Source: Streptomyces asiaticus (GTDB taxonomy: Bacteria > Actinomycetota > Actinomycetes > Streptomycetales > Streptomycetaceae). Taken from it: a stretch of 64,000 nucleotides of DNA. The translations under genes were made by a program, and so were the position numbers. The DNA lies in the NCBI RefSeq assembly GCF_018138715.1, contig NZ_JAGSHX010000006.1, forward strand, positions 3,410,001 to 3,474,000, given 5' to 3'. The notes under the pieces were generated by a model. That model searched no databases. It was not told the origin of the DNA and saw only the letters and a program-made list of their open reading frames with translations. Numbering within the stretch: position 1 is the stretch's first letter; every line of letters starts with the position of its first letter. This document shows, one piece after another, positions 50,421 through 58,815 of the stretch.

Positions 50421-51197
50421 ATGAGCGTGTTCGACCCATCCCGTAGGCAGCTGCTCGCCCGCTCCGGCGCACTGCTCGGCGCGGCCGCGCTGGCCTCCCT
50501 CCCCGGTTCCGCGCTGCTGGCGACACCCGCGTACGCCGCGTCCTCGCACTCCAAGACACCCACCGGCGAGGAGATCCGGAAGGCATACCGCCGCTATCAG
50601 GCGAACCGGGCCCGGGTGCTGACGGGCAGATCCAGCCCCAGCGGCTGGGAGATGGAGAAGGTCGCCGACGGCGGCGGAGCCATCTGGTCCCGTCCGGTGC
50701 CCGGCACCCCGCTGGAGGGTGTCACCGTCCGCATCGGCGCACCGGAGGCCGTACTGGTCCATGTGATCCGCCGCTTCCACTACGAGATCGACGAGCTCCG
50801 CAAGGGCGATGTGATCGGCTGGCGCAGCCCCGGCTCGGTCCGCAAGGGGCTGCCGGAGGGCAACCAGGCGTCCGGTACGGCCGTCCGGATCCGGCCCGGC
50901 CACTACCCGCCCGGCGTCAAGGGCGGCTTCTTCCCCCAGCAGGAGGTCGTGATCCGCGACATCCTCGCCGAGCTCGACGGCGTGGTCCGCTGGGGCGGCG
51001 ACGACCGGAAGCCGGACGAGTCGCTCTTCTACCTGGCCGTCGGGCCCGGCGATCGGCGGCTGGCCGAGGTCGTGGCCCGGCTGGACCGCTGGCGCGAGAC
51101 GCCGGGCAGCGGTGCGGGCGCCCCGGTCGACGTGCTCGCGCCGGGGCGCCGCAAGGCGGCGACGTCCTTGGCCCGCAGCCAGCGCGCGGCCGCCTGA
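50421..51197 (+). CDS. Tat-exported protein of unknown function
   Basis: 258 residues. N-terminus SRRQLLARSGALLGAAALAS is a twin-arginine signal; cleavage likely near AYAAS (about 40). The mature domain contains GTAVRIRPGHYPPGVKGGFF and DILAELDGVVRWGGDDRKPD, which look like a metal- or glycan-binding enzyme fold such as a small peptidase, but I cannot name a family. ATG one base after the preceding stop; third gene of the operon. Confidence 0.78.
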   Translation: MSVFDPSRRQLLARSGALLGAAALASLPGSALLATPAYAASSHSKTPTGEEIRKAYRRYQANRARVLTGRSSPSGWEMEKVADGGGAIWSRPVPGTPLEGVTVRIGAPEAVLVHVIRRFHYEIDELRKGDVIGWRSPGSVRKGLPEGNQASGTAVRIRPGHYPPGVKGGFFPQQEVVIRDILAELDGVVRWGGDDRKPDESLFYLAVGPGDRRLAEVVARLDRWRETPGSGAGAPVDVLAPGRRKAATSLARSQRAAA

Positions 51198-51222
51198 CGA
51201 AGTTCCGAAGTTCTCCGAAGAA

Positions 51223-51258
51223 CCGGGGAGCCCCCGGCGCGTGGGGGCACCGAGGGCT
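51223..51258. terminator. Hairpin between convergent genes
   Basis: GGGAGCCC (51223-51230) pairs perfectly with GGGCTCCC (51251-51258) across a 20-base loop. Just after it (51268-51310) runs a short tandem repeat of CGATCAGYCG units. Confidence 0.5.
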
Positions 51259-51306
51259 CCCTCTCGGGATCAGCCGCGATCAGCCGCGCTCAGCGATCAG
51301 TCGCGA

Positions 51307-51894
51307 TCAGTCGCAGGAGGGGCAGGGCGTGCAGGCGCTGACCCTGACGTCGTCGATGACCGGCCCGTAGGCGCTGCCGTTGGTGCTGGCGAACGCCAGC
51401 GTCGTGGAGGTTCCGCGTGCCACGAAGGTCACCTCCCGGGTCACATAGCCCATGTTCGCGAACGTCTTGCCCGTGACGTCGAAGCTGAAGTCCTGGAAGT
51501 TCTGCCCGTCCACCAGCACCTTCCCGGTCCGCACGGTCGGGCCTCCCGCCGGGTTGCCGGCCAGGGAGTACGTCACCGAGTATCGCTTCCCCGGGACCGT
51601 GGTGAAGGTCTGTTCCACGGTCCCGGCGCCCTGACCGTTGAGGTCCACGGACTGGCCCCCCTCGGCCGCCTGCCAGAAGCCGTCCCCGATGTGGTCCACG
51701 TTTCCGGCCGTGACCTTCCAGGGCCCGATGGTCTGCCCGGACGTCACGTTCACGAACGTATTGGCCGCCACCGTGGGCGTCTCGAAGCTGCCGTCGTCGA
51801 AGCGGCTGACGGCGGCCGTCGCGGTACCGGCCCCCATACCGGCGAGCACCCCGGCGACGGCGACCGCTGCGACAAAGATGCGAATAGGCGACAT
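51307..51894 (-). CDS. Secreted DUF642/choice-of-anchor C family protein
   Basis: 195 residues. Sec signal peptide (about 1-28), then DGSFETPTV, GQTIGPWKV, HIGDGFWQAAEGGQSVDLNG and PVIDDVRV, the layout of choice-of-anchor C/DUF642 carbohydrate-binding-like beta-sandwich proteins. The C-terminus SACTPCPSCD is a short Cys cluster. Probably extracellular and wall-associated. ATG start at 51894. Confidence 0.85.
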   Translation of the reverse strand: MSPIRIFVAAVAVAGVLAGMGAGTATAAVSRFDDGSFETPTVAANTFVNVTSGQTIGPWKVTAGNVDHIGDGFWQAAEGGQSVDLNGQGAGTVEQTFTTVPGKRYSVTYSLAGNPAGGPTVRTGKVLVDGQNFQDFSFDVTGKTFANMGYVTREVTFVARGTSTTLAFASTNGSAYGPVIDDVRVSACTPCPSCD

Positions 51895-52267
51895 GTTCCC
51901 CTCCAGTGCGACTCATTCGGCAATGTGCCGAATTGATGTGCCGAATTGATGGCGCGTCAGAATCTTCCGCACCGGAGGATCACATGCCAGGGCACCACCC
52001 CCGGCGCACCGTGGTGCGGACCGGGTCGAGCGCGGCTGGTGCGCCGGTCGATCACGCCGGGCCGCGCCCCAGGGGAGGCGAGGGGGGTTGGGTTGCGCGG
52101 CTCGGTCGGGCGCGGCGCCGTCTCGCGCCTTCGGCGCATGTGAGCAGCGGGGCAGGGGGTGGGGGGCGCGGCCGCGTCGCCGGGCGCCGGGCGACCGGGT
52201 GTGGGCGCCGGTGGCGGCTACGGCCTGCCGGGGCAGGGGCCGTCGCCGGACCGCCTGCCAGGGGGTG

Positions 52268-52335
52268 GGGTACCCCTCTCGAAACTGGTTGACAAATTAG
52301 TTGCTTCAGATCAAGCGTTTTTTGGAGGGGTACCC
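52268..52335. repeat. 11-bp inverted repeat flanking an AT-rich island
   Basis: GGGTACCCCTC (52268-52278) and GAGGGGTACCC (52325-52335) are perfect inverted repeats around 46 bases that are unusually AT-rich for this genome and include TTGACA (52290-52295) and a T6 run. It lies in the 574-base region 51895-52468, where no gene is supported. It could be an operator/promoter, a terminator or the remnant of a small element. Confidence 0.5.
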
Positions 52336-52468
52336 GGAGGGGCGGTCGACCCGCACCCCGGATCGGCCCCGACCCTCGGGCACGGAAGCCGCCACGACAC
52401 CGGCACCCACCGGCCCGGCGGCCGGCGGCGAGGCCCCCGCCCCCCATCCCCCGGACCCATGCTCAAAG

Positions 52469-52903
52469 TCACCTCGCCTCGGTGATCCGCGCCCATACGG
52501 TCTTGCCCGGCCCCCTTCGCTCCCTGATGCCCCAGCGATCCGCCACCGCCTCGACCAGCATCAGCCCCCTCCCCTCCTCGTCCTCCGACGTGGGCGCCTT
52601 CGGCACGGGGCACTTCTCATGGGTGTCGCTCACCTCGATCTCCAGGACGCCGCCCCGCTCGTCGTACGCCAGCCGCACCGCGAAGTCCCGCCCCGGTACG
52701 CGCCCATGGAGCGCCGCGTTGGCCGAGAGCTCGGCCACGACCAGGATCGCCGCGTCATAGCCGCCCACCCCCGGGGTGAACCCCCACGCGGTGAGCTGGT
52801 GCACGGCCAGCAGCCGGGCGAGCCGGGCACCGCGCCGGGTGGCGGAGAATCGCTGCGCGAACGTACGTACGGTGACGGGCACTTGGCCCTGTGGTGCGGT
52901 CAT
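52469..52903 (-). CDS. RsbW-like ATP-binding protein (HATPase_c), whiJ-type locus 2
   Basis: 144 residues. N-box VVAELSANAALHG, G1 VSDTHEKCPV and EGRGLMLVEAVADRWG correspond to the GHKL ATPase motifs. Divergent from a second XRE/DUF397 pair, repeating the arrangement at 44155-45822. Compared with that copy the sequence is only moderately similar, so this is not a recent duplication. Confidence 0.88.
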   Translation of the reverse strand: MTAPQGQVPVTVRTFAQRFSATRRGARLARLLAVHQLTAWGFTPGVGGYDAAILVVAELSANAALHGRVPGRDFAVRLAYDERGGVLEIEVSDTHEKCPVPKAPTSEDEEGRGLMLVEAVADRWGIRERRGPGKTVWARITEAR

Positions 52904-53011
52904 GGCGGAAGCGTCCCGGCCGAGCGGCGGCCCCTGCCAGGCACGACACCCACCCAGTTTCGCTTGTACCAGTTCACCGCCTGGACCGGACTGGTCACCG
53001 CCCGTGACGAT

Positions 53012-53845
53012 ATGAGGATGACAAAAGACAGCGAACCGGAAACGTCGGAGAGCCTCAAGACCTTTGGCGCGGTACTGAAGGCGCTACGGGACGAGGCGGG
53101 GCTGACGCAGGAGCAGTTCGCCCCACGGGTCCGGTACTCGGCGACGTACGTCGCGAAGATGGAACAGGGCAGGCGCTTCCCGCCCAAGGAACTCATCCCG
53201 CGCACGGAGGAGGTCCTGGGCGCCCCGGCCGCGCGGGTTCTGGGCGCGGCGTACCGCAGTCTGACGCGGAGGGTCGGACTCGCGTCGTGGGTCCTGCACT
53301 GGGCGGGGATCGAGGAGGAAGCCGTCTCACTCCTCGCGTACGACTGCGCGGTGGTGCCGGGGTTACTTCAACCCGAGCCGTACATCCGCACCGTCTTCGA
53401 CCGCTACCTCCCGCACACCCCTACGCAAGAGTGCGAGCAGCAGGTGATCGCACGCCTAGCGAGGCAGCAGCTGTTCACGGACCTGCCGAGCACCTCGTTC
53501 TGCTTCATCATCGAACAGGCGCTCCTGGAAAGGCACTTCGGCGGCTCAGAGATCACCAGGGCCCTGCTCGACCACCTCCTTGAGCAGCAGCAGCGCCGCA
53601 ACGTAGAGATCCAGATCATGCCGCTCCGGCAGGAGGATCACTCTGGTGCCGATGGATCGATGCGCCTGGCCGAAACGATGGAACACCGTTGGCTCGGCTA
53701 CATCGAAGGGCACGGCAGCAGCATCCTGATCACCGATCCGGAAGCCGTCAGTGCCATGCACCAGCGCTATGGCAAACTGCGCTCACAGGCTCTGAGCCCT
53801 CAGGACACCACGAGCCTGCTGGAGCAGATGCGAGGAGCGCTATGA
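53012..53845 (+). CDS. XRE-family HTH regulator with DUF5753 (WhiJ-like), locus 2
   Basis: 277 residues. HTH at about 15-70 (FGAVLKALRDEAGLTQEQFA, YSATYVAKMEQGRR), DUF5753 with CAVVPGLLQPEPYIR and EIQIMPLRQEDHSG. Two close ATGs (53012 and 53018) are possible starts; neither has a strong ribosome site. The stop overlaps the DUF397 start (ATGA). Confidence 0.9.
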   Translation: MRMTKDSEPETSESLKTFGAVLKALRDEAGLTQEQFAPRVRYSATYVAKMEQGRRFPPKELIPRTEEVLGAPAARVLGAAYRSLTRRVGLASWVLHWAGIEEEAVSLLAYDCAVVPGLLQPEPYIRTVFDRYLPHTPTQECEQQVIARLARQQLFTDLPSTSFCFIIEQALLERHFGGSEITRALLDHLLEQQQRRNVEIQIMPLRQEDHSGADGSMRLAETMEHRWLGYIEGHGSSILITDPEAVSAMHQRYGKLRSQALSPQDTTSLLEQMRGAL

Positions 53846-54024
53846 GCAGCAGCACCACCGAACTCGACTGGTTCAAGAGCAGCTACAGCGGCGGCGGAGG
53901 CGGCGAGTGCGTCGAGGTCGCGATACGCCCCGATACCGTCCACATCCGCGACTCCAAAACCCCCCAGGGGGGTCGGCTCACCGTCTCCCCCGAAGCCTGG
54001 GCCGCCTTCATCGCACACATCTGA
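53842..54024 (+). CDS. DUF397 family protein, locus 2
   Basis: 60 residues: LDWFKSSYSGGGGGECVEVA, VHIRDSKTP and LTVSPEAWAAFIAHI fit DUF397. CGAGGAG precedes the ATG, which overlaps the XRE stop. Likely partner or antagonist of the WhiJ-like regulator. Confidence 0.92.
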   Translation: MSSSTTELDWFKSSYSGGGGGECVEVAIRPDTVHIRDSKTPQGGRLTVSPEAWAAFIAHI

Positions 54025-54069
54025 CCTGCTCGTGCCGCCGCCGCTAAGCTGTCCGGATCGGAGGTGGCG

Positions 54070-54750
54070 GTGGCGGCGCACATACAGGAACGCATCAAGC
54101 GGCTGATCATCGACCAGCGGCTCCCCTCGGGCGCCCCGCTGCCCACCGAGACCGAGCTGATGGAGCTTCTCGGCGTCAGCCGTAACTCCGTGCGGGAGGC
54201 GCTCAAGGCGCTCCAGGCGATGGGGATCGTGGAGATCCGGCACGGCTTCGGAACGTACGTCGGCCCGATGTCGATGGCACCGATGATCGAGGGGTTGATC
54301 TTCCGTACCGTCGCCGGGCACTACCGGGGCGAGGACAGCCTGCTCGAACTCCTCGAGCTGCGCGAGGCCGTGGAGACGGGGCTGATCGCGCGGCTGGCCG
54401 GCCGCATCCCGGAGGCGGATCTCGCCGAGCTGGAAGCGGTCGTGCGGCGGATGGAGGCGGAGGCGGCGGAGGGCTCGGTGCGCGCCGAGACGGACCGGTC
54501 GTTTCACGCCGCGCTCTACGGGAGCCTGGACAACTCGCTGCTGAGCGAGGTGCTGGAGGCGTTCTGGGACGCCTTCCACCGGGTGCGCACCGACCTCGTG
54601 GACGTGCCCACGGACCCCCGGGTCACCTGCAAGCAGCACCGGGAGATCCTGGAGTCGGTGCGCTCGGGTGACGCCCTGCGAGCCGAAGAGGCGATCCGCG
54701 ACCACTTCGGCAACATCCGCATCCGACTGCGTTCGGCGCATCGCGAGTAA
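54070..54750 (+). CDS. FadR/GntR family transcriptional regulator (FCD domain)
   Basis: 226 residues. Winged helix at about 1-68 (IQERIKRLIIDQRLPSGAPL, SRNSVREALKALQAMGIVEI) followed by an all-helical FCD ligand domain with the metal-site residues in DRSFHAALYG and QHREILESV. GTG 54070 is chosen because GGAGGT ends five bases before it; a GTG at 54064 overlaps that ribosome site. It lies 117 bases upstream of glxA on the same strand. Confidence 0.87.
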   Translation: MAAHIQERIKRLIIDQRLPSGAPLPTETELMELLGVSRNSVREALKALQAMGIVEIRHGFGTYVGPMSMAPMIEGLIFRTVAGHYRGEDSLLELLELREAVETGLIARLAGRIPEADLAELEAVVRRMEAEAAEGSVRAETDRSFHAALYGSLDNSLLSEVLEAFWDAFHRVRTDLVDVPTDPRVTCKQHREILESVRSGDALRAEEAIRDHFGNIRIRLRSAHRE

Positions 54751-54867
54751 CCCGGGCCCGAGCCTGGTCGCGGCCACCTTCGGCGGGTCGCTGGCCTCTT
54801 CGTCCCACTTCGGCCACAGTCATCCGACAATGACTGTTTTGTGCCCGCCCTTGGGGGACGATAAGAA

Positions 54868-56814
54868 GTGAAGTACCGACCGAGTCGCCGCACCCGCCGC
54901 TTCGGGATCGGTGCGGCGGCCATCTTCGTGCTGGCCGGGATGAACGGCCCGGCCCTCTACCGTTTCAGCTCGGACAAGTACCACGCGTACAAAATCAACC
55001 AACCGGAGTACAAGGCGGAGAACGGCCACTGGGATGTGGTCGATGTCCCCGAGGCGTACCGGATCAATACGATCCACGCCGCTCTGCTGCACACCGGCAA
55101 GGTGCTGCTGGTGGCCGGTTCCGGGAACAACGCCAAGAACTTCGCCGCCAAATCCTTCCGCAGCGTCCTGTGGGACCCGGAGAAGAACACCTTCACCAAC
55201 ATTCCCACCCCCAAGGACCTCTTCTGTTCCGGGCACAGCCAGCTCCCGGATGGAAAGCTGCTGGTGGCGGGCGGCACCCAGCGCTATGAGAAGCTCAGGG
55301 GAAATGTCGAGAAGGCGGGCGGACTGATGTTCGTCCACAACGAGAGCCCCGACAAGCCGAAGACCCTCCCCGCCGGGACCCGCTTCACGGGCAGGGAGAA
55401 CGGCAAGACCTTCGAGTCGAAGGACCCGATTCTCGTTCCGCGCGCGAAGAAGAGCAAGAATCGCAAGGGGAAGGTCATCGTCACCGCGAGCACGGCGCGG
55501 GTCTATGTGGAGGCGCTGCGCAAGGGAAAGAAGTACCAGACCGGGACCGAGGACAATTACCGGATCTCCGGGCTGAAGGGAAAGGACAAGCGGAACTTCT
55601 ACGGGATCGCGCAGAAGCTGTCGTTCGACAAGAAGGACTTCCAGGGCATCAAGCAGGCGTATGAGTTCGACCCGGACGCCGAGCGGTATATCCCGGTCGA
55701 CCCGATGAACGAGGCCCGCTGGTACCCGACCCTGACCCCCCTCCAGGACGGCAAGGTGCTCGCGGTCTCCGGGCTGGACGAGATCGGCCAGGTGGTGCCG
55801 GGGAAGAACGAGATCTACGACCCCAAGACCAATAAGTGGAAGTACCTGTCCAAGAAGCGCTTCTTCCCGACCTACCCCGCGCTGTTCCTGACCGACAAGG
55901 GCCGGATCTTCTACACCGGCTCCAACGCCGGATACGGCCCGGACGACAAGGGCCGCACGCCCGGCATCTGGGATCTGAAGACCAATCGGTTCGATGTGGT
56001 CCCGGGCATCAGCGACTCGGACGCCCTGGAGACGTCGATGTCGGTGCTGCTGCCGCCCGCGCAGGACCAGCGGTACATGGTGCAGGGCGGCGGCGGGGTC
56101 GGCGAGGACCCCAAGTCCTCGGCGAAGACCCGGATCGTCGATCTGCACGCCGAGAAGCCGCGGTTCCGCGATGGCCCGGAGCTGTATGCGAAGGTGCGCT
56201 ATCCGAGCAGTGTGATCCTGCCCGACGACACCGTGCTGACCACGAACGGCTCGGGCGACTACCGGGGGCGCGGCGCCACCAATGTGCTGAAGGCCGAGCT
56301 CTACAACCCGAAGAGCAACACCGCGCGCGCGGTGGCCGATCCGCTGGTGGGCCGCAACTACCACTCGGGCGCGCTGCTCCTGCCGGACGGCCGGGTCATG
56401 ACCTTCGGCTCGGACTCGCTCTTCGCCGACAAGGCCAACACCACGCCGGGTGAGTTCCAGCAGCAGATCGACCTCTACACCCCGCCGTATCTCTTCCGGG
56501 ACTCCCGGCCGAAGCTCACCGACACCGCGCCCAGGACGGTCAAGCTCGGCGGGAAGACCACCTACCGGACCGCGTATGCGTCGGCGATCACCAAGATGCG
56601 GCTGCTCCGGCCCGGCTCCTTCACCCATGTGACCAATGTCGAGCAGCGGTCGATCGCCCTTGGCTTCACCCGGTCGAAGGACGCGGTGACGGTGACCCTG
56701 CCGAAGGACTCGTCCGTGGTGCCGCCGGGGTGGTACATGCTCAACGCGGTGGACGACCGGGGGACGCCGTCGAAGGCGGTGTGGGTGAGGGTGCCCGCCC
56801 CGAAGAAGAAGTGA
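54868..56814 (+). CDS. glxA: Galactose-oxidase-like copper radical oxidase GlxA
   Basis: 648 residues, full length, strongly resembling Streptomyces GlxA. A basic N-terminus and one membrane segment (about 12-31) anchor it outside the membrane. Kelch-type propeller motifs and a C-terminal domain (from about 545) follow. DLFCSGHSQL (Cys120) matches the cofactor cysteine of the Cys-Tyr radical site; RWYPTLTPL contains the stacking Trp. GlxA oxidises glycan-derived substrates and is required for tip-associated glycan deposition in Streptomyces, normally with the CslA synthase. Here no cslA gene precedes it. The start is GTG (GTGAAGTACCGA) at 54868. Confidence 0.93.
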   Translation: MKYRPSRRTRRFGIGAAAIFVLAGMNGPALYRFSSDKYHAYKINQPEYKAENGHWDVVDVPEAYRINTIHAALLHTGKVLLVAGSGNNAKNFAAKSFRSVLWDPEKNTFTNIPTPKDLFCSGHSQLPDGKLLVAGGTQRYEKLRGNVEKAGGLMFVHNESPDKPKTLPAGTRFTGRENGKTFESKDPILVPRAKKSKNRKGKVIVTASTARVYVEALRKGKKYQTGTEDNYRISGLKGKDKRNFYGIAQKLSFDKKDFQGIKQAYEFDPDAERYIPVDPMNEARWYPTLTPLQDGKVLAVSGLDEIGQVVPGKNEIYDPKTNKWKYLSKKRFFPTYPALFLTDKGRIFYTGSNAGYGPDDKGRTPGIWDLKTNRFDVVPGISDSDALETSMSVLLPPAQDQRYMVQGGGGVGEDPKSSAKTRIVDLHAEKPRFRDGPELYAKVRYPSSVILPDDTVLTTNGSGDYRGRGATNVLKAELYNPKSNTARAVADPLVGRNYHSGALLLPDGRVMTFGSDSLFADKANTTPGEFQQQIDLYTPPYLFRDSRPKLTDTAPRTVKLGGKTTYRTAYASAITKMRLLRPGSFTHVTNVEQRSIALGFTRSKDAVTVTLPKDSSVVPPGWYMLNAVDDRGTPSKAVWVRVPAPKKK

Positions 56815-56852
56815 CGGCTGACTACTTCGAAGAAGTGACGGCTAGCTACTTC
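56805..56852. repeat. Tandem 24-base duplication across two stop codons
   Basis: Bases 56805-56828 and 56829-56852 are the same 24-mer except for two adjacent bases. Copy 1 contains the glxA stop; copy 2 contains the stop of the convergent GH6 gene. The units can also fold (GAAGT/ACTTC), so they may double as a terminator. Confidence 0.7.
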
Positions 56853-58086
56853 TGCGGTCGGCGTTACGGGCGAGATCGAGCGCGTACCGGGGCCACCACC
56901 GACCCGCGGTGGGACCGCCCTTGCAGGTGCCGTCCGACTCGCCCGGACGCTTGATCCACAGATAGGCGTCGATCCGCTTGTCCCCGGTGTCGACGGTCGG
57001 CCGCTCGCCCAGCGCCCGGCCCTTCGGGTTGCACCACGCCTGCGGGTCGTTCTTGCCCGGGGCCGGGCCATTGCCGTTACGGCTGGTGTCGATCACGAAG
57101 GGCTTGCCGCCGAGCAGCGCGGACAGCCGCTTGCCGTACGCCCGGTTCTCCTCGGTCGTCTGATAGTTGGAGGTGTTCAGCGCGAAGCCGTCGGCCTTAC
57201 GGATACCGGCCCGCTTCAGCGGCTCGACCATCCGCCGCGGGTCCTTGATCCAGTGGGGGTTTCCGGCGTCCAGATAGACCTTGGTGCGCGGCAGCCCCTT
57301 GAGCTTGTCCACAGCGCCGGTCAGTACGTCGTACCGCTCCTCGTGGAACTTCTTGGGCGTACAGCCGTCCACCACATGGGGCAGCGCGTCGGGCTCCAGG
57401 ATGACCGTGGCCCGGCGGTGGCCGATCGCCCGGACCACCTTGTCCAGCCAGGTGCGATAGGCGTCGCCGTCGGCCGCGCCGCCCTTGGAGTACTGCCCGC
57501 AGTCGCGGTGCGGGATGTTGTAGAAGACCAGCAGCGCATCCCGGTTCACCTGATCCGCGGCCGCGGTGAACGCCCGCGCCCGCCCCTCCGGGTCGCCCGC
57601 CCCCAGCCACTCCGCGACGGGCTGCTCAGCGATCTTCTCGATCAGCCTGGCCTCGCCGTCCTCGCCCTTCTTCCGATACGCCGCGACCTGGCGCGCCGCG
57701 CTGCCCTCCGGATTCACCCAATAGGGGATCGTGGCCTTGGGTCGCTGCCTGGGCTGCCGGGCGACCGAGGCATGGTCACTGTCCCCCTCCGAGGCCCCGA
57801 AACACCCGGAGACCACGAGACACGACAGGAGCGCCCCGGCGACGGAGACCACGCGCGTACGGCTGCGGCTGCTGGTGTGGGTACGGGGACGGGTTGTGAC
57901 GCCTGCGGCGGGCTGTTCCCCTCCCCGCCCCTTCCCGCTCCATTTCGATATGCGGCTCCACCACGTGGCAGGGGCTCCGCCCCTGGACCCCGGGGTCTGG
58001 GGCAGAGCCCCAGTTTCGGGAAGGGGCGGGGTGGGGGCTTTGCCCGCCGCAGGCGCCCAGCCGTCGCACCGGCTAGTGCGGCGCAT
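56842..58086 (-). CDS. Glycoside hydrolase family 6 (endoglucanase/cellobiohydrolase), lipoprotein-like
   Basis: 414 residues as drawn. Catalytic module: VFYNIPHRDCGQYSKGG, VILEPDALPHV (acid Asp), YLDAGNPHWI, ALNTSNYQTT, FVIDTSRNGNG and WCNPKGRALG, all GH6 hallmarks. A signal segment VVSVAGALLSCLVVSGC looks like a lipobox. The 5' part (residues about 18-56) is encoded by an inverted-repeat element, so the start is uncertain: ATG 58086 is in frame but weakly supported, GTG 57852 would skip the element. Likely trims the glycan made by the GlxA-linked system, as does CslZ in other species. Confidence 0.85.
   Translation of the reverse strand: MRRTSRCDGWAPAAGKAPTPPLPETGALPQTPGSRGGAPATWWSRISKWSGKGRGGEQPAAGVTTRPRTHTSSRSRTRVVSVAGALLSCLVVSGCFGASEGDSDHASVARQPRQRPKATIPYWVNPEGSAARQVAAYRKKGEDGEARLIEKIAEQPVAEWLGAGDPEGRARAFTAAADQVNRDALLVFYNIPHRDCGQYSKGGAADGDAYRTWLDKVVRAIGHRRATVILEPDALPHVVDGCTPKKFHEERYDVLTGAVDKLKGLPRTKVYLDAGNPHWIKDPRRMVEPLKRAGIRKADGFALNTSNYQTTEENRAYGKRLSALLGGKPFVIDTSRNGNGPAPGKNDPQAWCNPKGRALGERPTVDTGDKRIDAYLWIKRPGESDGTCKGGPTAGRWWPRYALDLARNADRRSS
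57923..58031. repeat. GC-rich inverted-repeat element (copy C) in the 5' part of the GH6 gene
   Basis: Left arm CCCCGCCCCTTCCCG (57923-57937) and right arm CGGGAAGGGGCGGGG (58017-58031) are perfect 15-bp inverted repeats; the inside has CAGGGGCTCCGCCCCTG and GGGGTCTGGGGC. It is the most complete of the three copies in the window. The inner 15-mer at 57954-57968 recurs at the start of ehuB (7898-7912). Confidence 0.75.
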
Positions 58087-58792
58087 TGCGGCTGCCTGCC
58101 GACACGTTGCCCGGAGAGCCCGTCGTGCCGGTCAGGTAGGCCGAGACGACGACGTTCGCCGAGTACGTCCGGGTCGAGCGGTTGTACGTGCCCCCGCACG
58201 TGATCAGCCGCAGCTCCGCGCGGTCATGGGACCGCGACCCGTACACCCGTCGCGCGTCGAAGTGCTTCTCCGGCACCACCTCGACGTGCTCGACCGTGAA
58301 CTCCGCCGTCGTCCCGTCCGATCGCGCGACCCGCACCCGCTCCCCCCGCTTGAGGTCGCTCAGCCCGTGGAAGACCGCCGGTTTGCTCTTCGTGTCCAGG
58401 TGGCCGACCAGCAGGGCGGCGCCCGGGGAGCCGGGCTCGGGGCCGGCCCGGTACCAGCCGACCGTGCCGGGGCGGCTGAAGGGCGGGGGCTTCACCGCTC
58501 CGTCGCGGTCGAGGCCGCTGGCGACGACAGGGGCGCGGACCCCCGCCGCCTCGATCACGACCCGCTCGGGCCGGGCGGAGGCCAGCGGCGCGTGCGCCGG
58601 GGGCAGCGGATGGGCGGACGGCCGCCCGACCGCGGCCACGTCCCCGGTCATGGGCGCCGGACCCCCCGTCCCCTCCGTCGTGTCGCGGCCCCACATCCAC
58701 AGGCCCAGCAGCAGTGCCGCCCAGGCGAGTCCGATGGCCGGCCGCCCGAGGCCGGAGAAGCGATTCCCGATGCCGTCCATGTGTCCGTCCAT
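58073..58792 (-). CDS. Class F sortase
   Basis: 239 residues. One N-terminal membrane segment (about 16-32), then the sortase beta-barrel: LLVGHLDTKSKPAVF (His), LITCGGTYNRSTRTYSANVV (Cys and Arg, read as one motif). GTVGWYRAGPEPGSPGAA is characteristic of actinobacterial class F members. It would link sorting-signal proteins to the wall or act as a housekeeping transpeptidase. Start ATG 58792; ATG 58780 is an alternative. It lies 23 bases after the preceding secreted-protein gene. Confidence 0.9.
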   Translation of the reverse strand: MDGHMDGIGNRFSGLGRPAIGLAWAALLLGLWMWGRDTTEGTGGPAPMTGDVAAVGRPSAHPLPPAHAPLASARPERVVIEAAGVRAPVVASGLDRDGAVKPPPFSRPGTVGWYRAGPEPGSPGAALLVGHLDTKSKPAVFHGLSDLKRGERVRVARSDGTTAEFTVEHVEVVPEKHFDARRVYGSRSHDRAELRLITCGGTYNRSTRTYSANVVVSAYLTGTTGSPGNVSAGSRNAPH

Positions 58793-58815
58793 CTCGGTAT
58801 CCAGATCCGTGGCGA

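Noticed and set aside
51952..52460. Several short plus-strand frames in the gene-free region
   Set aside because: No ribosome sites, no family features and Arg/Gly/Pro-rich shadow composition.
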